DNA from: Idiomarina ramblicola
Lineage (GTDB): Bacteria > Pseudomonadota > Gammaproteobacteria > Enterobacterales > Alteromonadaceae
Length of the DNA: 64,000 nt
Assembly: GCF_003987255.1 (NCBI RefSeq)
Contig: NZ_PIQC01000001.1
Span: forward strand, 124,001 to 188,000
Direction of reading: 5' to 3'
The translations under genes were made by a program, and so were the position numbers. A model generated the notes under the pieces. That model was not told the origin of the DNA and did no database searches. It was given only the letters and a program-made list of their open reading frames with translations. Below are positions 17,834 through 27,861 of this stretch, piece by piece (the first letter of the stretch is position 1; each line of letters begins with the position of its first letter).

Positions 17834-18745
17834 TTAAAACTGTCTCTGTGCCAATTCTGGAAGCTTTTCAGCAAGGAAATCGATGAGAACACGCACGGAT
17901 GGTAGTATTCCGCGTCGATGTGAGTACGTCATATGCATAATACCAACCGGTAAATGCCAGTCCGTTAAAACAGGAACTAGCTCGCCGTTATTAACGGCCT
18001 CTGTGCAGAGGTAATTCGGTAAGCTGGCAATTCCAAGCTTATTAATTGCAGCTTCTCTTAAAACGATCATGTCGTCACTAATGAGTCGGGGTTTTATTCT
18101 GATGTTTTTTTGACTCCCGGAACTGTGAGTCAATTCATAGCCATATCGACCATGAGTGTAGTGCATGCTGAGATGTTCAAACTTTTGTAAGTCTTCAGGT
18201 TCGAGTATTGAATCGTTCTTAATTAATGCCGGCGCGATGTATAAAGTTTGTGGGGCTGGGCTGATTGGCCTGGCGATCAAACTCGAGTCTTCTATTGTTG
18301 GACGAACCCGTAAGGCGATATCAATGCCCTCTTCTATCAGGTTTACCGGACGATTGGTTACGATAAGTTGAATTTCAACTTCGGGATATAAACTCATAAA
18401 TTCCGGCAACACCTGCACCAATAAGCTTTGGCTTAAGGCATAAGGTGCACTTATTTCAACTTTTCCTCGGGGTTTCTCTAGTAACCGTTGTGTGACTTGC
18501 TGGGCTGATTCCGCTGCGCTGACTAGACGTTCGCAGTGCACCAAAAATTCCCTTCCTACATCGGTTAGCTTGAGTCCACTTCTACTTCTATGGAAAAGTC
18601 GTGTGCCCTGCTCTTGCTCAAGTTGAGCCATTCTACGACTGATAGTTGACTTGGGCAGGCTAAGTTCCCGTGATGCTGCACTAATACTGCCTGAGGCAAT
18701 AACTTGAGCAAAAAGGTAATAGTTTGTGACATCAGGAAAGGACAT
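17834..18745 (-). CDS. LysR-family transcriptional regulator
   Basis: A 303-residue LysR-type regulator. The N-terminal winged HTH (about residues 6-65) shows VIASGSISAASRELSLPKST and the linker helix MAQLEQEQGTRLFHRSRSGLKLT (shortened: LEQEQGTRLFHR). The rest is the effector-binding domain. It is of the CrgA/AaeR-like group with the RISRRMAQ type recognition helix. It is divergent from azoR, and a perfect palindrome lies between them, so azoR is the likely target. The effector is unknown, though quinones or electrophiles are plausible by analogy with other azoR regulators. Confidence 0.9.
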   Translation of the reverse strand: MSFPDVTNYYLFAQVIASGSISAASRELSLPKSTISRRMAQLEQEQGTRLFHRSRSGLKLTDVGREFLVHCERLVSAAESAQQVTQRLLEKPRGKVEISAPYALSQSLLVQVLPEFMSLYPEVEIQLIVTNRPVNLIEEGIDIALRVRPTIEDSSLIARPISPAPQTLYIAPALIKNDSILEPEDLQKFEHLSMHYTHGRYGYELTHSSGSQKNIRIKPRLISDDMIVLREAAINKLGIASLPNYLCTEAVNNGELVPVLTDWHLPVGIMHMTYSHRRGILPSVRVLIDFLAEKLPELAQRQF

Positions 18746-18762
18746 AAGTAACCTCTAAAATG

Positions 18763-18778
18763 GTTCCATAAATGGAAC
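18763..18778. promoter_or_regulatory. Palindromic operator between LysR gene and azoR
   Basis: GTTCCAT-AA-ATGGAAC is a perfect 7-2-7 inverted repeat 18 bases upstream of the LysR gene. A half copy (TTTGGAAC, about 18811-18818) lies nearer azoR, next to a TATACT that could be the azoR -10 (about 18823-18828). The spacing suits a LysR-type regulator that binds an autorepression site and an activation site. Confidence 0.6.
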
Positions 18779-18860
18779 AAGAGTTCTCATTTTATCGCCT
18801 TATTAAAGTATTTGGAACAACTTATACTGCGTGAATCAATTGGAAAAAGAAGAGGTTTTT

Positions 18861-19421
18861 ATGAAAGTTTTACAATTAGATTCCGGTATTTTTTTAGAGC
18901 AATCGGTCAGCCGTCAATTAAGCCAGGATATTGTCACTAAACTCAAGGAAAAACAGGACATTACTGTTGTGCACAGAGACTTAGTGGCCAATCCTGTTAG
19001 TCATTTAACTGCAGAAGAACTCTTAGCGGAAGAGAAACCTCTGATAGATGAGCTGGTGCAGGAGCTGTTCGACGCAGATACGCTCGTTATAGGCGCACCC
19101 ATGTATAACTTTACTATTCCAACTCAACTTAAAGCCTGGATTGATCGTGTGCTACAAGCCGGTGTTACCTTCAAGTACACGGAGCAAGGTCCACAGGGCT
19201 TGGTCAACGATAAGAAAGTGTATATAGCGTCTGGCCGCGGTGGTATTTACTCTGAGGGGGATGCAAAGGCACTTGATCACCAGGAAAGTTATATGAAACA
19301 GGTACTTTCTTTTATTGGTATTACAGACGTTACCATTATTCGGGCAGAAGGTTTAAATATGGGCGACGAGCCCCGTCAGCAAGGTTTGAAAGAAGCTTCG
19401 CTGGACATTGAAACGATATAA
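18861..19421 (+). CDS. azoR: FMN-dependent NADH-azoreductase
   Basis: AzoR is a cytoplasmic flavodoxin-fold quinone reductase that also reduces azo dyes with NADH. From the ATG at 18861 the protein has 186 residues; this start gives the family N-terminus MKVLQLDSG and has an AGAGG sequence upstream. An upstream GTG at 18831 would add a 10-residue tail and lacks support. FMN contacts are visible in GAPMYNFTIPTQLKAWIDRV and the SGRGGIY loop. The flanking LysR gene is divergent. The length is slightly below the usual 200 residues, because the C-terminus is short. Confidence 0.9.
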   Translation: MKVLQLDSGIFLEQSVSRQLSQDIVTKLKEKQDITVVHRDLVANPVSHLTAEELLAEEKPLIDELVQELFDADTLVIGAPMYNFTIPTQLKAWIDRVLQAGVTFKYTEQGPQGLVNDKKVYIASGRGGIYSEGDAKALDHQESYMKQVLSFIGITDVTIIRAEGLNMGDEPRQQGLKEASLDIETI

Positions 19422-19437
19422 TCTTGTAAAGCGCACC

Positions 19438-19629
19438 TTACTCGTCATCACGGTGCGCTTTTATCTGCACATCATCCCCTAACTGCAGTATTTCTATCTC
19501 AATTGGCTGACAACAGACCTGACAATCGACAATCTGGTGTTGGCCAATATCGTTTAACCAGTCAACTTCAAGATCGTTAATTGCCATGCAATAAGGGCAC
19601 TCAAAAGTTTTCGGATCCGTTAAGCTCAT
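19438..19629 (-). CDS. CPXCG motif cysteine-rich protein
   Basis: A 63-residue zinc-binding-type protein with cysteine pairs CPYC (near residue 11) and CQVCCQPI (near residue 36). This is the CPXCG family pattern, in which the second motif is DCxVCCxPI. No function is known for the family. It is convergent with azoR, with 16 bases between, and divergent from the RND adaptor gene. Confidence 0.85.
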   Translation of the reverse strand: MSLTDPKTFECPYCMAINDLEVDWLNDIGQHQIVDCQVCCQPIEIEILQLGDDVQIKAHRDDE

Positions 19630-19731
19630 TGAAACACCTCAGATTTAAGACTTAGTCTACAATAGTAATCGAATCTGCTGGACTTTGCGTAGTCTATAAA
19701 ATAATCGTTTAAATAAACTGGCTGAGTACAA

Positions 19732-20796
19732 ATGAAGACATCATGGTTCAGACAATCGTTATTATTGACGTTGCTAATAATCAGCAACGCAGCGCTGGCT
19801 CAGACTCCGGTAGAATACGTTGACGCTAAAGAGAAATCGATAATAAATACTATCGATGTACCCACCACTCTATCCGCCCTTAATCGTTCTCAACTTAGTT
19901 TTTCGGTTGAAGGAAAGTTACTTAAACTTAGAAAGGATATTGGCGATGTTGTGAGCAAGGGTGAGGTGCTTGCGACACTGGATAAGCGCCGAATAGAGTC
20001 AACGATTGAATCACTTAAAGCTCAAGTCGCCAGTGCACAAGCAAGTCTGGCCGATGAAAAACAACAACTGAATGAATTGCAGACATTAGCTGAAACAGAT
20101 TTCGCACCGGTTAGTGAGTTACGGCGTTCCCGCACCAGAGTCCGGGTTGCGGAAGCACAATTGGCTGAAACCAAAGCACTGCTTGAAGAAACAAAAGTTA
20201 ACCTTAATTATCATGAACTGAAAGCCCCCTTCGATGGCGTTATAACGAGTAGAAATGCAGATTTGGGCGAATGGCTTAACTCTGATCAGATGGTATTTCA
20301 GTTGGTCGGCAATCAGGTTCTTTATGCTGATGCCTTTCTTTCGCAAGCCTATTACTCATCTATTAATTCAGACACAAGAGCAACCCTGACTTATCAGGGA
20401 ACGGCGATTGAGGCGGAGGTGCTTCGTATTGTTCCTTTTATTGATGGAACTGATCGCTCTTTCAGAGTTCGCTTAATCGGTAGTTATCCAGACAAATGGG
20501 TTGCTGGTAACTCTTTAAAGGCAACATTCAGAATCGATACAGGTCGCCGTCAAACAACGGTTCCTCAGGATGCGGTTGTCCGATACAGTGACGGACGCAC
20601 ATCTGTTTGGGTTGCAGTTGAAGATAATGAACAGTGGCAAGCTGTTGAACGCCCTGTAGAGCTCGGCTTGCGCTTCGAAGGAAGTGTTGAAATAGAAAGC
20701 GGGCTAGAGAACTCCGAGCGCGTCATCGTAAAGGGTAATGAGGCTCTTGTAGATGGCCAGACGCTAGAGTTAACGGAGTCTGACGACTATGATTGA
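19732..20796 (+). CDS. RND efflux periplasmic adaptor (membrane fusion protein)
   Basis: A 354-residue adaptor that bridges an RND pump to an outer-membrane channel. The N-terminal signal peptide ends at ALA-QT (about residue 24). Then come the lipoyl half (LRKDIGDVVSKGEVLATLDKR region), a coiled-coil hairpin (about 80-140), the second lipoyl half with APFDGVITSRNADLGEW, and the beta-barrel and membrane-proximal domains. It has no lipobox. It overlaps the permease gene by 8 bases. No outer-membrane factor gene is adjacent, so a shared TolC is likely. Confidence 0.92.
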   Translation: MKTSWFRQSLLLTLLIISNAALAQTPVEYVDAKEKSIINTIDVPTTLSALNRSQLSFSVEGKLLKLRKDIGDVVSKGEVLATLDKRRIESTIESLKAQVASAQASLADEKQQLNELQTLAETDFAPVSELRRSRTRVRVAEAQLAETKALLEETKVNLNYHELKAPFDGVITSRNADLGEWLNSDQMVFQLVGNQVLYADAFLSQAYYSSINSDTRATLTYQGTAIEAEVLRIVPFIDGTDRSFRVRLIGSYPDKWVAGNSLKATFRIDTGRRQTTVPQDAVVRYSDGRTSVWVAVEDNEQWQAVERPVELGLRFEGSVEIESGLENSERVIVKGNEALVDGQTLELTESDDYD

Positions 20797-23700
20797 AGCC
20801 GTCATAAAGCACAAACACGTTACTATTGTCGCCATTTTAATACTCTGTCTACTTGGGATAACTGCAGCGTTTCGTATTCCGATCCAAATGATTCCTGATT
20901 TAGAAGTCCGGACCATCTCAGTTCAGACTCAATGGCCAGGTGCTACACCTCAGGATATCGAAAAAGAGATTTTGATTGAACAGGAAGAGTTCCTGCGAAC
21001 TGTACCGAATCTACAACGTATGGAAAGCAGCGCCAGTAACGGTGAAGCAACCATAGAACTCGACTTTCCTTTTGGTGTTGATGTTACCGAAACATTAATC
21101 CTAGTTAACAATGCGTTAAGTCAGGTTCCGGATTATCCGGCTAACGTCGATGAGCCAAGAATATTTTCTGCTTCATTTTCAAGTAACGCCTTCATGTATT
21201 TCCGCGTAGCTCCAGTCGAGGAAAATCCTAAGAATATTAATATGATCATGATGCGGGATTATATCGAAGACAATGTCCGTCCGAGGATGTCATCGGTTGC
21301 CGGTGTCTCGCAGGTGAATGTGAGTGGTGGCGCGCAGAGGCAAGTTCGCATTTTAATGGATAAAAACGCGCTCATTCAGTACGGCGTATCGGTTAATGAA
21401 GTTCGCTCAGCCATAAGCAGTCGCAACCGGGATACATCCGCGGGTGAACTGGAACAAGGTAAACGTCGTTTTTTACTCCGCACTGTAGGTCGCTTTGATT
21501 CGCTGGAGGAAATTGAGAATACCATCATTCGCAGAACGGGTGACAGCCTGGTTCGGTTAAAGGACGTGGCAAACATAGACTTTAATCATTTTGAACTTAA
21601 TAGTGAATCCTGGTTTAAAGGTCAACAGGTACTTAGTCTTCAGGTTCAGCGTGAACTTGGATCCAATGTTATTGATATTAAGTACGCCATGCTCGACGAG
21701 GTTGAACGTATTAATGAAGAGTTGCTGCGGCCAGCGGGAATGGAGATCACCCTAAACTCAGATGACGTTCGTTACGTGGAGAGCTCAGTTCAAAATGTCT
21801 TAGTAAATTTATTGCTGGGTGCCCTATTTGCAACCTTAGTGATGTACGGCCTTATGCGGTCCGGCCGCGCAACGCTGATTGCTGTAATTGGTATCCCCAT
21901 CTGTACTCTGGCCGGCTTTCTCGGATTGTTGTTGCTGGATCGAACTATTAATGTGATTTCGTTAGCGGGCATCGCTTTTGCGATTGGTATGACACTGGAT
22001 AATACCATTGTTGTACTAGAGAGCATTGAACTTGAGCGTCGTAAAGGACTTAACCCGAAGGATGCCGCAATTGAAGGGGTGAAGCGAGTCTGGACTGCGG
22101 TACTGACCTCCACCCTGACCACCGTCATGGTCTTTCTGCCCATACTCTTTATTGTACAGGAAGCCGGGCAGCTTTACTCCGACATCGCTATCGCTATCTC
22201 TGCGTCCATTATTGCGTCAATGTTCGTGTCTGTCACATTAGTGCCCTTGTTAGCGGCTTACTTTCCTGCCAAGGCAAAAACGGAAGTGACCGACAAGCTG
22301 AGCCATCGTATTGATTCGATAAGCAGTCGATTATTACGCTCAAAACAATCGAAGCTGGGTACGGTAGGAGTTACTTTGGTTGCTGTCGTGGGTATCTGGT
22401 GGTTCTTAATGCCGCCAGCGGAGTACCTGCCCGAGGGTGAAGAAGCAAAAACCTTCGCTACAATGAGCGCCCCACCCGGCTACAATTTGCAAACCATGTC
22501 ATCTATTGGTGATGAAATCCGAGATATTTTTGATCCGGCTTTAACAACAGAAAACTCAGAGATAACTCGTTCAGGCGTTACTATTCCTGCGCTTAAAACA
22601 ATTAGTTTTAGTGTCGCGCCGTCAAATATTCGAATTATTGCTGAAACTCGGGATAAGAACAGAATTGACGAATTAATGAACGTGATTACGGATGTTTACG
22701 AACGCTATCCGGGCATGCGGGCCTTTGCTGCGAAAGGCTCTATCATCAGTAGTAATGACGGCGGTACCCGCAGTATTAATGTTGATGTTGGTGGACAAGA
22801 GTTAAACGAGGTGTATGCCGCAGCCCGAGCTATCTATCAGCGTTCACAGACGGTATTTGAAAACCCCAGAATACAATCGACACCCAATTCATTGACCCTG
22901 GCTCAACCGTTATTAGAAATACGTCCAGACTGGGAGCGAATGAGTGAATTGAACTTAGATGCTGACAGCTTTGGCTATGCTGTGTCAGCTCTCACCGATG
23001 GTGCCTTTGTTGGGGAGTATTTTCAGGGCGACGATAAAATTGACATGTACCTTTATAGCGAAAAAGGGACCGAGGTGACCCCTGAAATGCTGGAAGACTT
23101 GCCGGTTCTTAGTGTCGATGGTCGCTCGGTGGCGCTTAATGCTATCAGCGATGTTCGGCAAATAGTTGATACCAGCACCGTGCGTCGCATCGACAGTCGA
23201 CGAACTGTCACTTTAAATATTATTCCGCCGGAATCAGTAGCACTGGAATCCGGTGTTGAAATGGTTAGGACTGGAGTCCTGCAACATCTACGCGATGAAG
23301 GCATTATTGCCGCTGATATTTCAACTCAGTTATCCGGCGCGGCCGATCAATTAGCGGAAACTCAGGCAGCCTTAAGTGAAAATTATCTTATTTCTGTGGC
23401 TATAATTTATCTGCTGATGGTTGCTATATTCGCGCATTGGGGCTATCCCCTGCTGATTATGGCGACTATTCCTATGGGGATCAGCGCCGGTATCGCTGGA
23501 CTGGCATTAATGAACGGCGTCGGGCAACTGTTGCCAGCTATTGGGTTGCAACCATTAAACCAGCCTTTCGATATGATCACTATGCTCGGTTTTCTAATAC
23601 TGATGGGGACCGTTATAAACAACCCTATTTTAGTGGTTGAACGCGCTATTTATCTTCGCGATAAGGAAAACTACCCCATTAAAAAAGCGGTTCACGAAGG

Positions 23701-23914
23701 ACTACTTTCCCGTGTGCGGCCTATTACTATTACCACCTTAACGACCCTTTGCGGTATCGCTCCTTTAGTTTTCATCCCGGGAGCGGGTACGGAACTCTAC
23801 CGTGGGGTCGGAGCTATTGTGATGTTCGGGCTAATTGGCGCTGCCCTTGTCACTATTTTTACATTGCCGGCATTATCTGCACTAGTACTTAAAAAGCGAA
23901 TGGAGAATTCTTAG
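20789..23914 (+). CDS. RND efflux permease (HAE1-like)
   Basis: A 1,041-residue inner-membrane RND transporter with the usual duplicated layout: TM1 (about 9-29), a large periplasmic loop, TM2-6 (about 335-480), a second TM7 near 525, another loop, and TM8-12 (about 860-1030). The proton-relay positions differ from AcrB. TM4 reads GMTLDNTIVV, with D404 kept and N405 in place of the second Asp, and TM10 reads VINNPILVV with N944 where AcrB has the essential Lys. This DN/NN pattern occurs in many RND homologues, but coupling must work differently from AcrB. The substrate cannot be told from sequence. Partner adaptor is directly upstream. Confidence 0.9.
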   Translation: MIEAVIKHKHVTIVAILILCLLGITAAFRIPIQMIPDLEVRTISVQTQWPGATPQDIEKEILIEQEEFLRTVPNLQRMESSASNGEATIELDFPFGVDVTETLILVNNALSQVPDYPANVDEPRIFSASFSSNAFMYFRVAPVEENPKNINMIMMRDYIEDNVRPRMSSVAGVSQVNVSGGAQRQVRILMDKNALIQYGVSVNEVRSAISSRNRDTSAGELEQGKRRFLLRTVGRFDSLEEIENTIIRRTGDSLVRLKDVANIDFNHFELNSESWFKGQQVLSLQVQRELGSNVIDIKYAMLDEVERINEELLRPAGMEITLNSDDVRYVESSVQNVLVNLLLGALFATLVMYGLMRSGRATLIAVIGIPICTLAGFLGLLLLDRTINVISLAGIAFAIGMTLDNTIVVLESIELERRKGLNPKDAAIEGVKRVWTAVLTSTLTTVMVFLPILFIVQEAGQLYSDIAIAISASIIASMFVSVTLVPLLAAYFPAKAKTEVTDKLSHRIDSISSRLLRSKQSKLGTVGVTLVAVVGIWWFLMPPAEYLPEGEEAKTFATMSAPPGYNLQTMSSIGDEIRDIFDPALTTENSEITRSGVTIPALKTISFSVAPSNIRIIAETRDKNRIDELMNVITDVYERYPGMRAFAAKGSIISSNDGGTRSINVDVGGQELNEVYAAARAIYQRSQTVFENPRIQSTPNSLTLAQPLLEIRPDWERMSELNLDADSFGYAVSALTDGAFVGEYFQGDDKIDMYLYSEKGTEVTPEMLEDLPVLSVDGRSVALNAISDVRQIVDTSTVRRIDSRRTVTLNIIPPESVALESGVEMVRTGVLQHLRDEGIIAADISTQLSGAADQLAETQAALSENYLISVAIIYLLMVAIFAHWGYPLLIMATIPMGISAGIAGLALMNGVGQLLPAIGLQPLNQPFDMITMLGFLILMGTVINNPILVVERAIYLRDKENYPIKKAVHEGLLSRVRPITITTLTTLCGIAPLVFIPGAGTELYRGVGAIVMFGLIGAALVTIFTLPALSALVLKKRMENS

Positions 23915-23948
23915 ACAAAACATTGATCTTTGCCCTACTTTATTACTG

Positions 23949-23973
23949 TAAATATTTTGTAAACTGCCGATAA
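23949..23973 (+). promoter_or_regulatory. Sigma-28 (FliA) type promoter before chemoreceptor
   Basis: The -10 element GCCGATAA (23966-23973) is a perfect FliA consensus and TAAA (23949-23952) stands as -35. The spacing is 13 bases instead of the usual 15. The start codon is 41 bases downstream, preceded by AAGGA. Chemoreceptor genes are common FliA targets. Confidence 0.7.
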
Positions 23974-24014
23974 TTTTTTAGATAAGCTTCTCGTCGGTTG
24001 GCTAAGGATCATCA

Positions 24015-25655
24015 ATGAAGATCATACAACAGTTAAGTATTACGCAGAGACTTGTATCGCTACTGGGAATTGCCGCTTTAGGAACGGCTTTGATGGTGGC
24101 GTTTATGATGTTTATTCTGAACAACCTTTTGGTTGAAGAAGAAAAACGAAAACTCAACGCCGTACTTGATGCAGCTCATACCATAGTCAGCCATTACCAT
24201 GAGCAATATCAGAATGGTAACCTGAGTGAATCTGAAGCCAAGGCGGAAGCGTATGCTCGTCTGGATAACATTAGATACGAAGGCGTAGAGTATATTTTTA
24301 CGCTGAGCCGCGCTGGTGTTTTGGTGCAGCACCCTTTTTCTAAGCAATTAGTTGGCCAGGATGTCACTAGCTATGAAGATCCAGAGGGCACACGATTGTT
24401 CCAGGAAATGGTTCAAAAAGCACGATCCGCTGACCGCGCAACCGTTGAGTACATATGGCAAAAAGGCAGTGACGAAAGTAACCTGGTGCCAAAAATTAGC
24501 AGAATACGAGTGTTTGAACCCTGGAATCTTATTATGGGGACTGGCCAGTACACCGACAATATCACCGGTATGTTGTGGCAGGAGTTTTTGAAATTAGCCG
24601 GTTTAGCTGCATTTTTGGCCATCCCTCTCCTCTTTGTTTTTGTTTTGATCATACGCAGCATTACCCGTCCGCTGAAAGCGATTAATAATGCCATGTTTGA
24701 TATTGCTGAAGGTGAAGGTGATTTAACCCGCCGGCTCGATGACTCAGGCTCTGATGAATTAGCCAAGTTGGCAACCTCATTCAATACCTTTGTGGACAAA
24801 ATTCAGCAATTGGTGCAAAGCGTCCAGGAGAGCGCTCAAAATGAGAGCGAAGCTGCCAGCCAGCTCACTGACTTATCGACTACCAGTAGCCGCCAGAGTG
24901 ATGAACTGAGTTCGCAAACAAGCTCTATTGCAACCGCGATTACTGAATTGTCGTCATCGGCATCAGAAGTTGCCGATCATGCTCGCCAGGCAGCCGATTC
25001 AGCGAACACCGCAGATGAAGAAGCCGGCCGTTCTGCAATTATTGTTCGCGAATCCGTCAACAACATTGAAGCATTGACCTCCGAACTCAGTAAGGCTGGA
25101 GAAAAGGCCCGGTTGTTACAAGATGGTTCAGATAAAATTGGTAATATCTTAGGTGTTATTGTTGCCATTGCCGAACAAACCAATTTATTAGCTTTAAATG
25201 CCGCTATTGAAGCCGCCAGAGCCGGTGATGCCGGTCGTGGTTTTGCAGTTGTCGCTGACGAAGTCAGAACGTTAGCGACCCGGACCCAGCATTCGACCGA
25301 TGAAATTTCTTCTATTGTTGAGAGTATTCAGGGTGCGATTAAAGAGGTCAGTCAGATTATTAATGATGTAGAGCATCGTTCCTCGTCAACCAACGAAGAA
25401 GCATTGAAAGCTGAGCGGGCAATTAGTCAGATTCAAGAGGCGGTAGCCAACATTTCCAGCATGAACATTCAGATTGCTTCAGCGACTGATGAGCAAAGCC
25501 GGGTAACGAAAGATCTCAATGAAAATATCACCGGTATCTCAGACCTTTCTCATGCTAATCAAGACGCAAATACACGTGTCGCTGAAGTGAGTCAGGATCT
25601 CAGTAAAAACAGCGTTGATCTAAGTCAACTTGTCAGCCGATTCAAGACGAAATAA
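24015..25655 (+). CDS. Methyl-accepting chemotaxis protein with single Cache domain
   Basis: A 546-residue chemoreceptor. TM1 is at about 12-37, followed by a periplasmic single-Cache sensor (about 40-190) with the motif [19 protein letters not shown] and the end [14 protein letters not shown]2 is at about 193-216, then HAMP ([13 protein letters not shown], with [10 protein letters not shown]), and the signalling coiled coil. The hairpin tip is canonical ([33 protein letters not shown]). No C-terminal CheR-binding pentapeptide is seen. Cache_2 sensors often bind small organic acids; the ligand here is unknown. Confidence 0.95.
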   Translation: MKIIQQLSITQRLVSLLGIAALGTALMVAFMMFILNNLLVEEEKRKLNAVLDAAHTIVSHYHEQYQNGNLSESEAKAEAYARLDNIRYEGVEYIFTLSRAGVLVQHPFSKQLVGQDVTSYEDPEGTRLFQEMVQKARSADRATVEYIWQKGSDESNLVPKISRIRVFEPWNLIMGTGQYTDNITGMLWQEFLKLAGLAAFLAIPLLFVFVLIIRSITRPLKAINNAMFDIAEGEGDLTRRLDDSGSDELAKLATSFNTFVDKIQQLVQSVQESAQNESEAASQLTDLSTTSSRQSDELSSQTSSIATAITELSSSASEVADHARQAADSANTADEEAGRSAIIVRESVNNIEALTSELSKAGEKARLLQDGSDKIGNILGVIVAIAEQTNLLALNAAIEAARAGDAGRGFAVVADEVRTLATRTQHSTDEISSIVESIQGAIKEVSQIINDVEHRSSSTNEEALKAERAISQIQEAVANISSMNIQIASATDEQSRVTKDLNENITGISDLSHANQDANTRVAEVSQDLSKNSVDLSQLVSRFKTK

Positions 25656-25659
25656 GCCC

Positions 25660-25700
25660 AAAGGTACTAGGAATACAAAGAATCTCCCCTGTACCTTTTT
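25660..25700 (+). terminator. Probable terminator after chemoreceptor gene
   Basis: AAAGGTAC (25660-25667) pairs with GTACCTTT (25691-25698), followed by further T residues to 25700. The 23-base loop is long, but the position right after the stop codon and the T run support termination. Confidence 0.6.
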
Positions 25701-25792
25701 GCTCATAAGACGTAAAATAGGCGCACTTTTACATGGATTGTGTCTGGTAAAAGTCACCTTTTTCCTGATCTTAATCACTGCGGATTTAAAAG

Positions 25793-27229
25793 ATGAGTCA
25801 AACAATTCCACAACAACCGATCGAATATAATATGAAGGTCGTTCGACAGTTTACTGTCATGACCATTATTTGGGGTATCGTCGGTATGGCGTTGGGCGTA
25901 TTGATAGCTGCTCAGCTAGTCTGGCCGGAACTAAACTTCAATACACCTTGGTTAACTTACTCCCGTCTTCGTCCACTGCACACAAACGCGGTTATTTTTG
26001 CGTTTGGTACCAGTGCACTTTTTGCTACTTCTTACTACGTTGTTCAGAAAACCTGTAAAGTCAGCTTATTTTCAGACAAGCTGGCAGCCTTTACTTTCTG
26101 GGGGTGGCAGGCGGTCATCCTTGCAGCGGTTATTACTCTGCCTTTGGGGCTAACCAGCAGCAAAGAATATGCAGAACTTGAATGGCCAATTGATATTCTG
26201 ATTGCTGTCGTTTGGATCGCTTATTTAATCGTCTTTTTCGGAACACTGGCAATTCGTAAAACATCGCATATCTATGTGGCTAACTGGTTCTACGGCGGTT
26301 TCATTGTCGTTATTGCTATGCTGCATATTGTGAACAGCATGGCTATACCCGTCTCGTTTACTAAGTCATATTCCATTTACTCCGGCGCTGCCGATGCCAT
26401 GATTCAATGGTGGTACGGACACAACGCCGTAGGTTTCCTTTTGACCGCGGGTTTCTTGGGGATGATGTATTACTTTGTTCCTAAACAAGCCGAACGCCCT
26501 GTTTACTCATACCGCTTATCAGTGGTTCATTTTTGGGCTTTGATTACGCTTTATATTTGGGCCGGTCCTCACCACCTGCATTACACTGCTTTACCAGACT
26601 GGACTCAGTCGGTTGGCATGGTGATGTCAGTGATTCTGTTCGTTCCTTCTTGGGGTGGCATGATCAACGGTATCATGACCCTATCGGGTGCATGGCATAA
26701 GCTCAGAACAGACCCTATTTTGCGTTTCTTGATTGTTTCTCTGTCATTCTACGGCATGTCGACTTTCGAAGGCCCAATGATGGCAATCAAATCAGTCAAC
26801 GCCCTCTCTCATTACACAGACTGGACTGTCGGCCACGTGCACTCTGGTGCTTTAGGCTGGGTTGCGATGATCACCATCGGCTCTATGTATTACCTGGTGC
26901 CTCGTTTGTTTAATCAGAAAGAAATTCACAGCACCAAATTAGTGAACGTCCATTTCTGGTTACACACTATCGGTGTTGTTTTCTACATCGTTTCAATGTG
27001 GATTTCAGGAGTTATGCAAGGTCTTATGTGGCGTGCAACAAACTCAGACGGAACATTGACTTATAGTTTTGTAGAGAGTGTTGAAGCATCATACCCATTC
27101 TGGACCGGCCGTTTTATCGGTGGCGTTTTCATTGTCATTGGTATGCTGCTTATGGCTTATAACTGTTATCAGACAATTCGTGCCGGCCGTCGTGAGACAG
27201 CTGCAGGCAACGTCGTACAAACTGCCTGA
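25793..27229 (+). CDS. ccoN: cbb3-type cytochrome c oxidase subunit I
   Basis: CcoN is the catalytic subunit of the high-affinity cbb3 oxidase in the inner membrane, reducing O2 to water. The 478-residue protein has about 12 membrane segments. Ligands are visible: H63 (RPLHTNA) and H350 (VGHVHSG) for the low-spin haem, H348 for the high-spin haem, and H210 (WYGHNAV), H260 and H261 (AGPHHLHY) for CuB, with Y254 as the likely cross-linked tyrosine. It heads the ccoNOQP run. A TGAT-N4-ATCA sequence (25766-25777) lies 15 bases before the start, which is too close to act as a standard FNR activator site. Confidence 0.98.
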   Translation: MSQTIPQQPIEYNMKVVRQFTVMTIIWGIVGMALGVLIAAQLVWPELNFNTPWLTYSRLRPLHTNAVIFAFGTSALFATSYYVVQKTCKVSLFSDKLAAFTFWGWQAVILAAVITLPLGLTSSKEYAELEWPIDILIAVVWIAYLIVFFGTLAIRKTSHIYVANWFYGGFIVVIAMLHIVNSMAIPVSFTKSYSIYSGAADAMIQWWYGHNAVGFLLTAGFLGMMYYFVPKQAERPVYSYRLSVVHFWALITLYIWAGPHHLHYTALPDWTQSVGMVMSVILFVPSWGGMINGIMTLSGAWHKLRTDPILRFLIVSLSFYGMSTFEGPMMAIKSVNALSHYTDWTVGHVHSGALGWVAMITIGSMYYLVPRLFNQKEIHSTKLVNVHFWLHTIGVVFYIVSMWISGVMQGLMWRATNSDGTLTYSFVESVEASYPFWTGRFIGGVFIVIGMLLMAYNCYQTIRAGRRETAAGNVVQTA

Positions 27230-27240
27230 GGGAGAGAATA

Positions 27241-27861
27241 ATGAGTCGCTTTAAACACGAATTTGTTGAAAAGAACTTAGGTTGGCTGTCTATTTTGATG
27301 ATTATTGCTGTTTCTATTGGCGGGTTGGTGGAAATCACTCCCCTGTTGTTCCAGAAGCAGACGAATGAGCCCATAAAAGGCTTACAACCTTATACCGCTT
27401 TGGAACTTGAAGGTCGAGATATCTATATCCGAGAAGGTTGCAACAACTGCCACAGCCAAATGATTCGTCCTTTCCGTGCAGAAACCGAGCGCTATGGGCA
27501 CTACTCATTAGCCGGTGAGCACGTTTGGGAGTTCCCTCATCTTTGGGGCTCTAAACGCACGGGGCCTGACCTGGCCCGTGTGGGTGGGCGTTACAGTGAC
27601 GAGTGGCACCATGTTCATTTAATGAACCCTCGCAATGTGGTTCCTGAATCCAATATGCCTGCGTTCCCATGGCTTGCAGAAAACACGCTGACCGGTGAAG
27701 ACACCGCTAAGAAAATGGAAGTAATGCGTACGTTAGGTGTTCCTTATAAAGATGAGGACATTGCTGGTGCAAAAGAAGCCGTTCAGGGTGAAACCGAAAT
27801 GGATGCACTTATCGCTTACTTGCAGTCTCTTGGCACCGCATTACAGCAGGCTGATAAGTAA
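27241..27861 (+). CDS. ccoO: cbb3-type cytochrome c oxidase subunit II (mono-haem c)
   Basis: CcoO is a membrane-anchored mono-haem cytochrome c that delivers electrons to CcoN. One N-terminal membrane segment (about residues 13-33) is followed by a periplasmic domain. The haem motif is CNNCH (C67, C70, H71) within [14 protein letters not shown], a CcoO hallmark, and the distal ligand is likely the methionine in [10 protein letters not shown]. The start follows ccoN by 11 bases with GGAG upstream, and its stop overlaps ccoQ by one base. Confidence 0.97.
   Translation: MSRFKHEFVEKNLGWLSILMIIAVSIGGLVEITPLLFQKQTNEPIKGLQPYTALELEGRDIYIREGCNNCHSQMIRPFRAETERYGHYSLAGEHVWEFPHLWGSKRTGPDLARVGGRYSDEWHHVHLMNPRNVVPESNMPAFPWLAENTLTGEDTAKKMEVMRTLGVPYKDEDIAGAKEAVQGETEMDALIAYLQSLGTALQQADK

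Noticed and set aside
24413-24799. 128-codon minus-strand frame inside the chemoreceptor gene
   Set aside because: Shadow of the coding strand; no ribosome site and no family resemblance.
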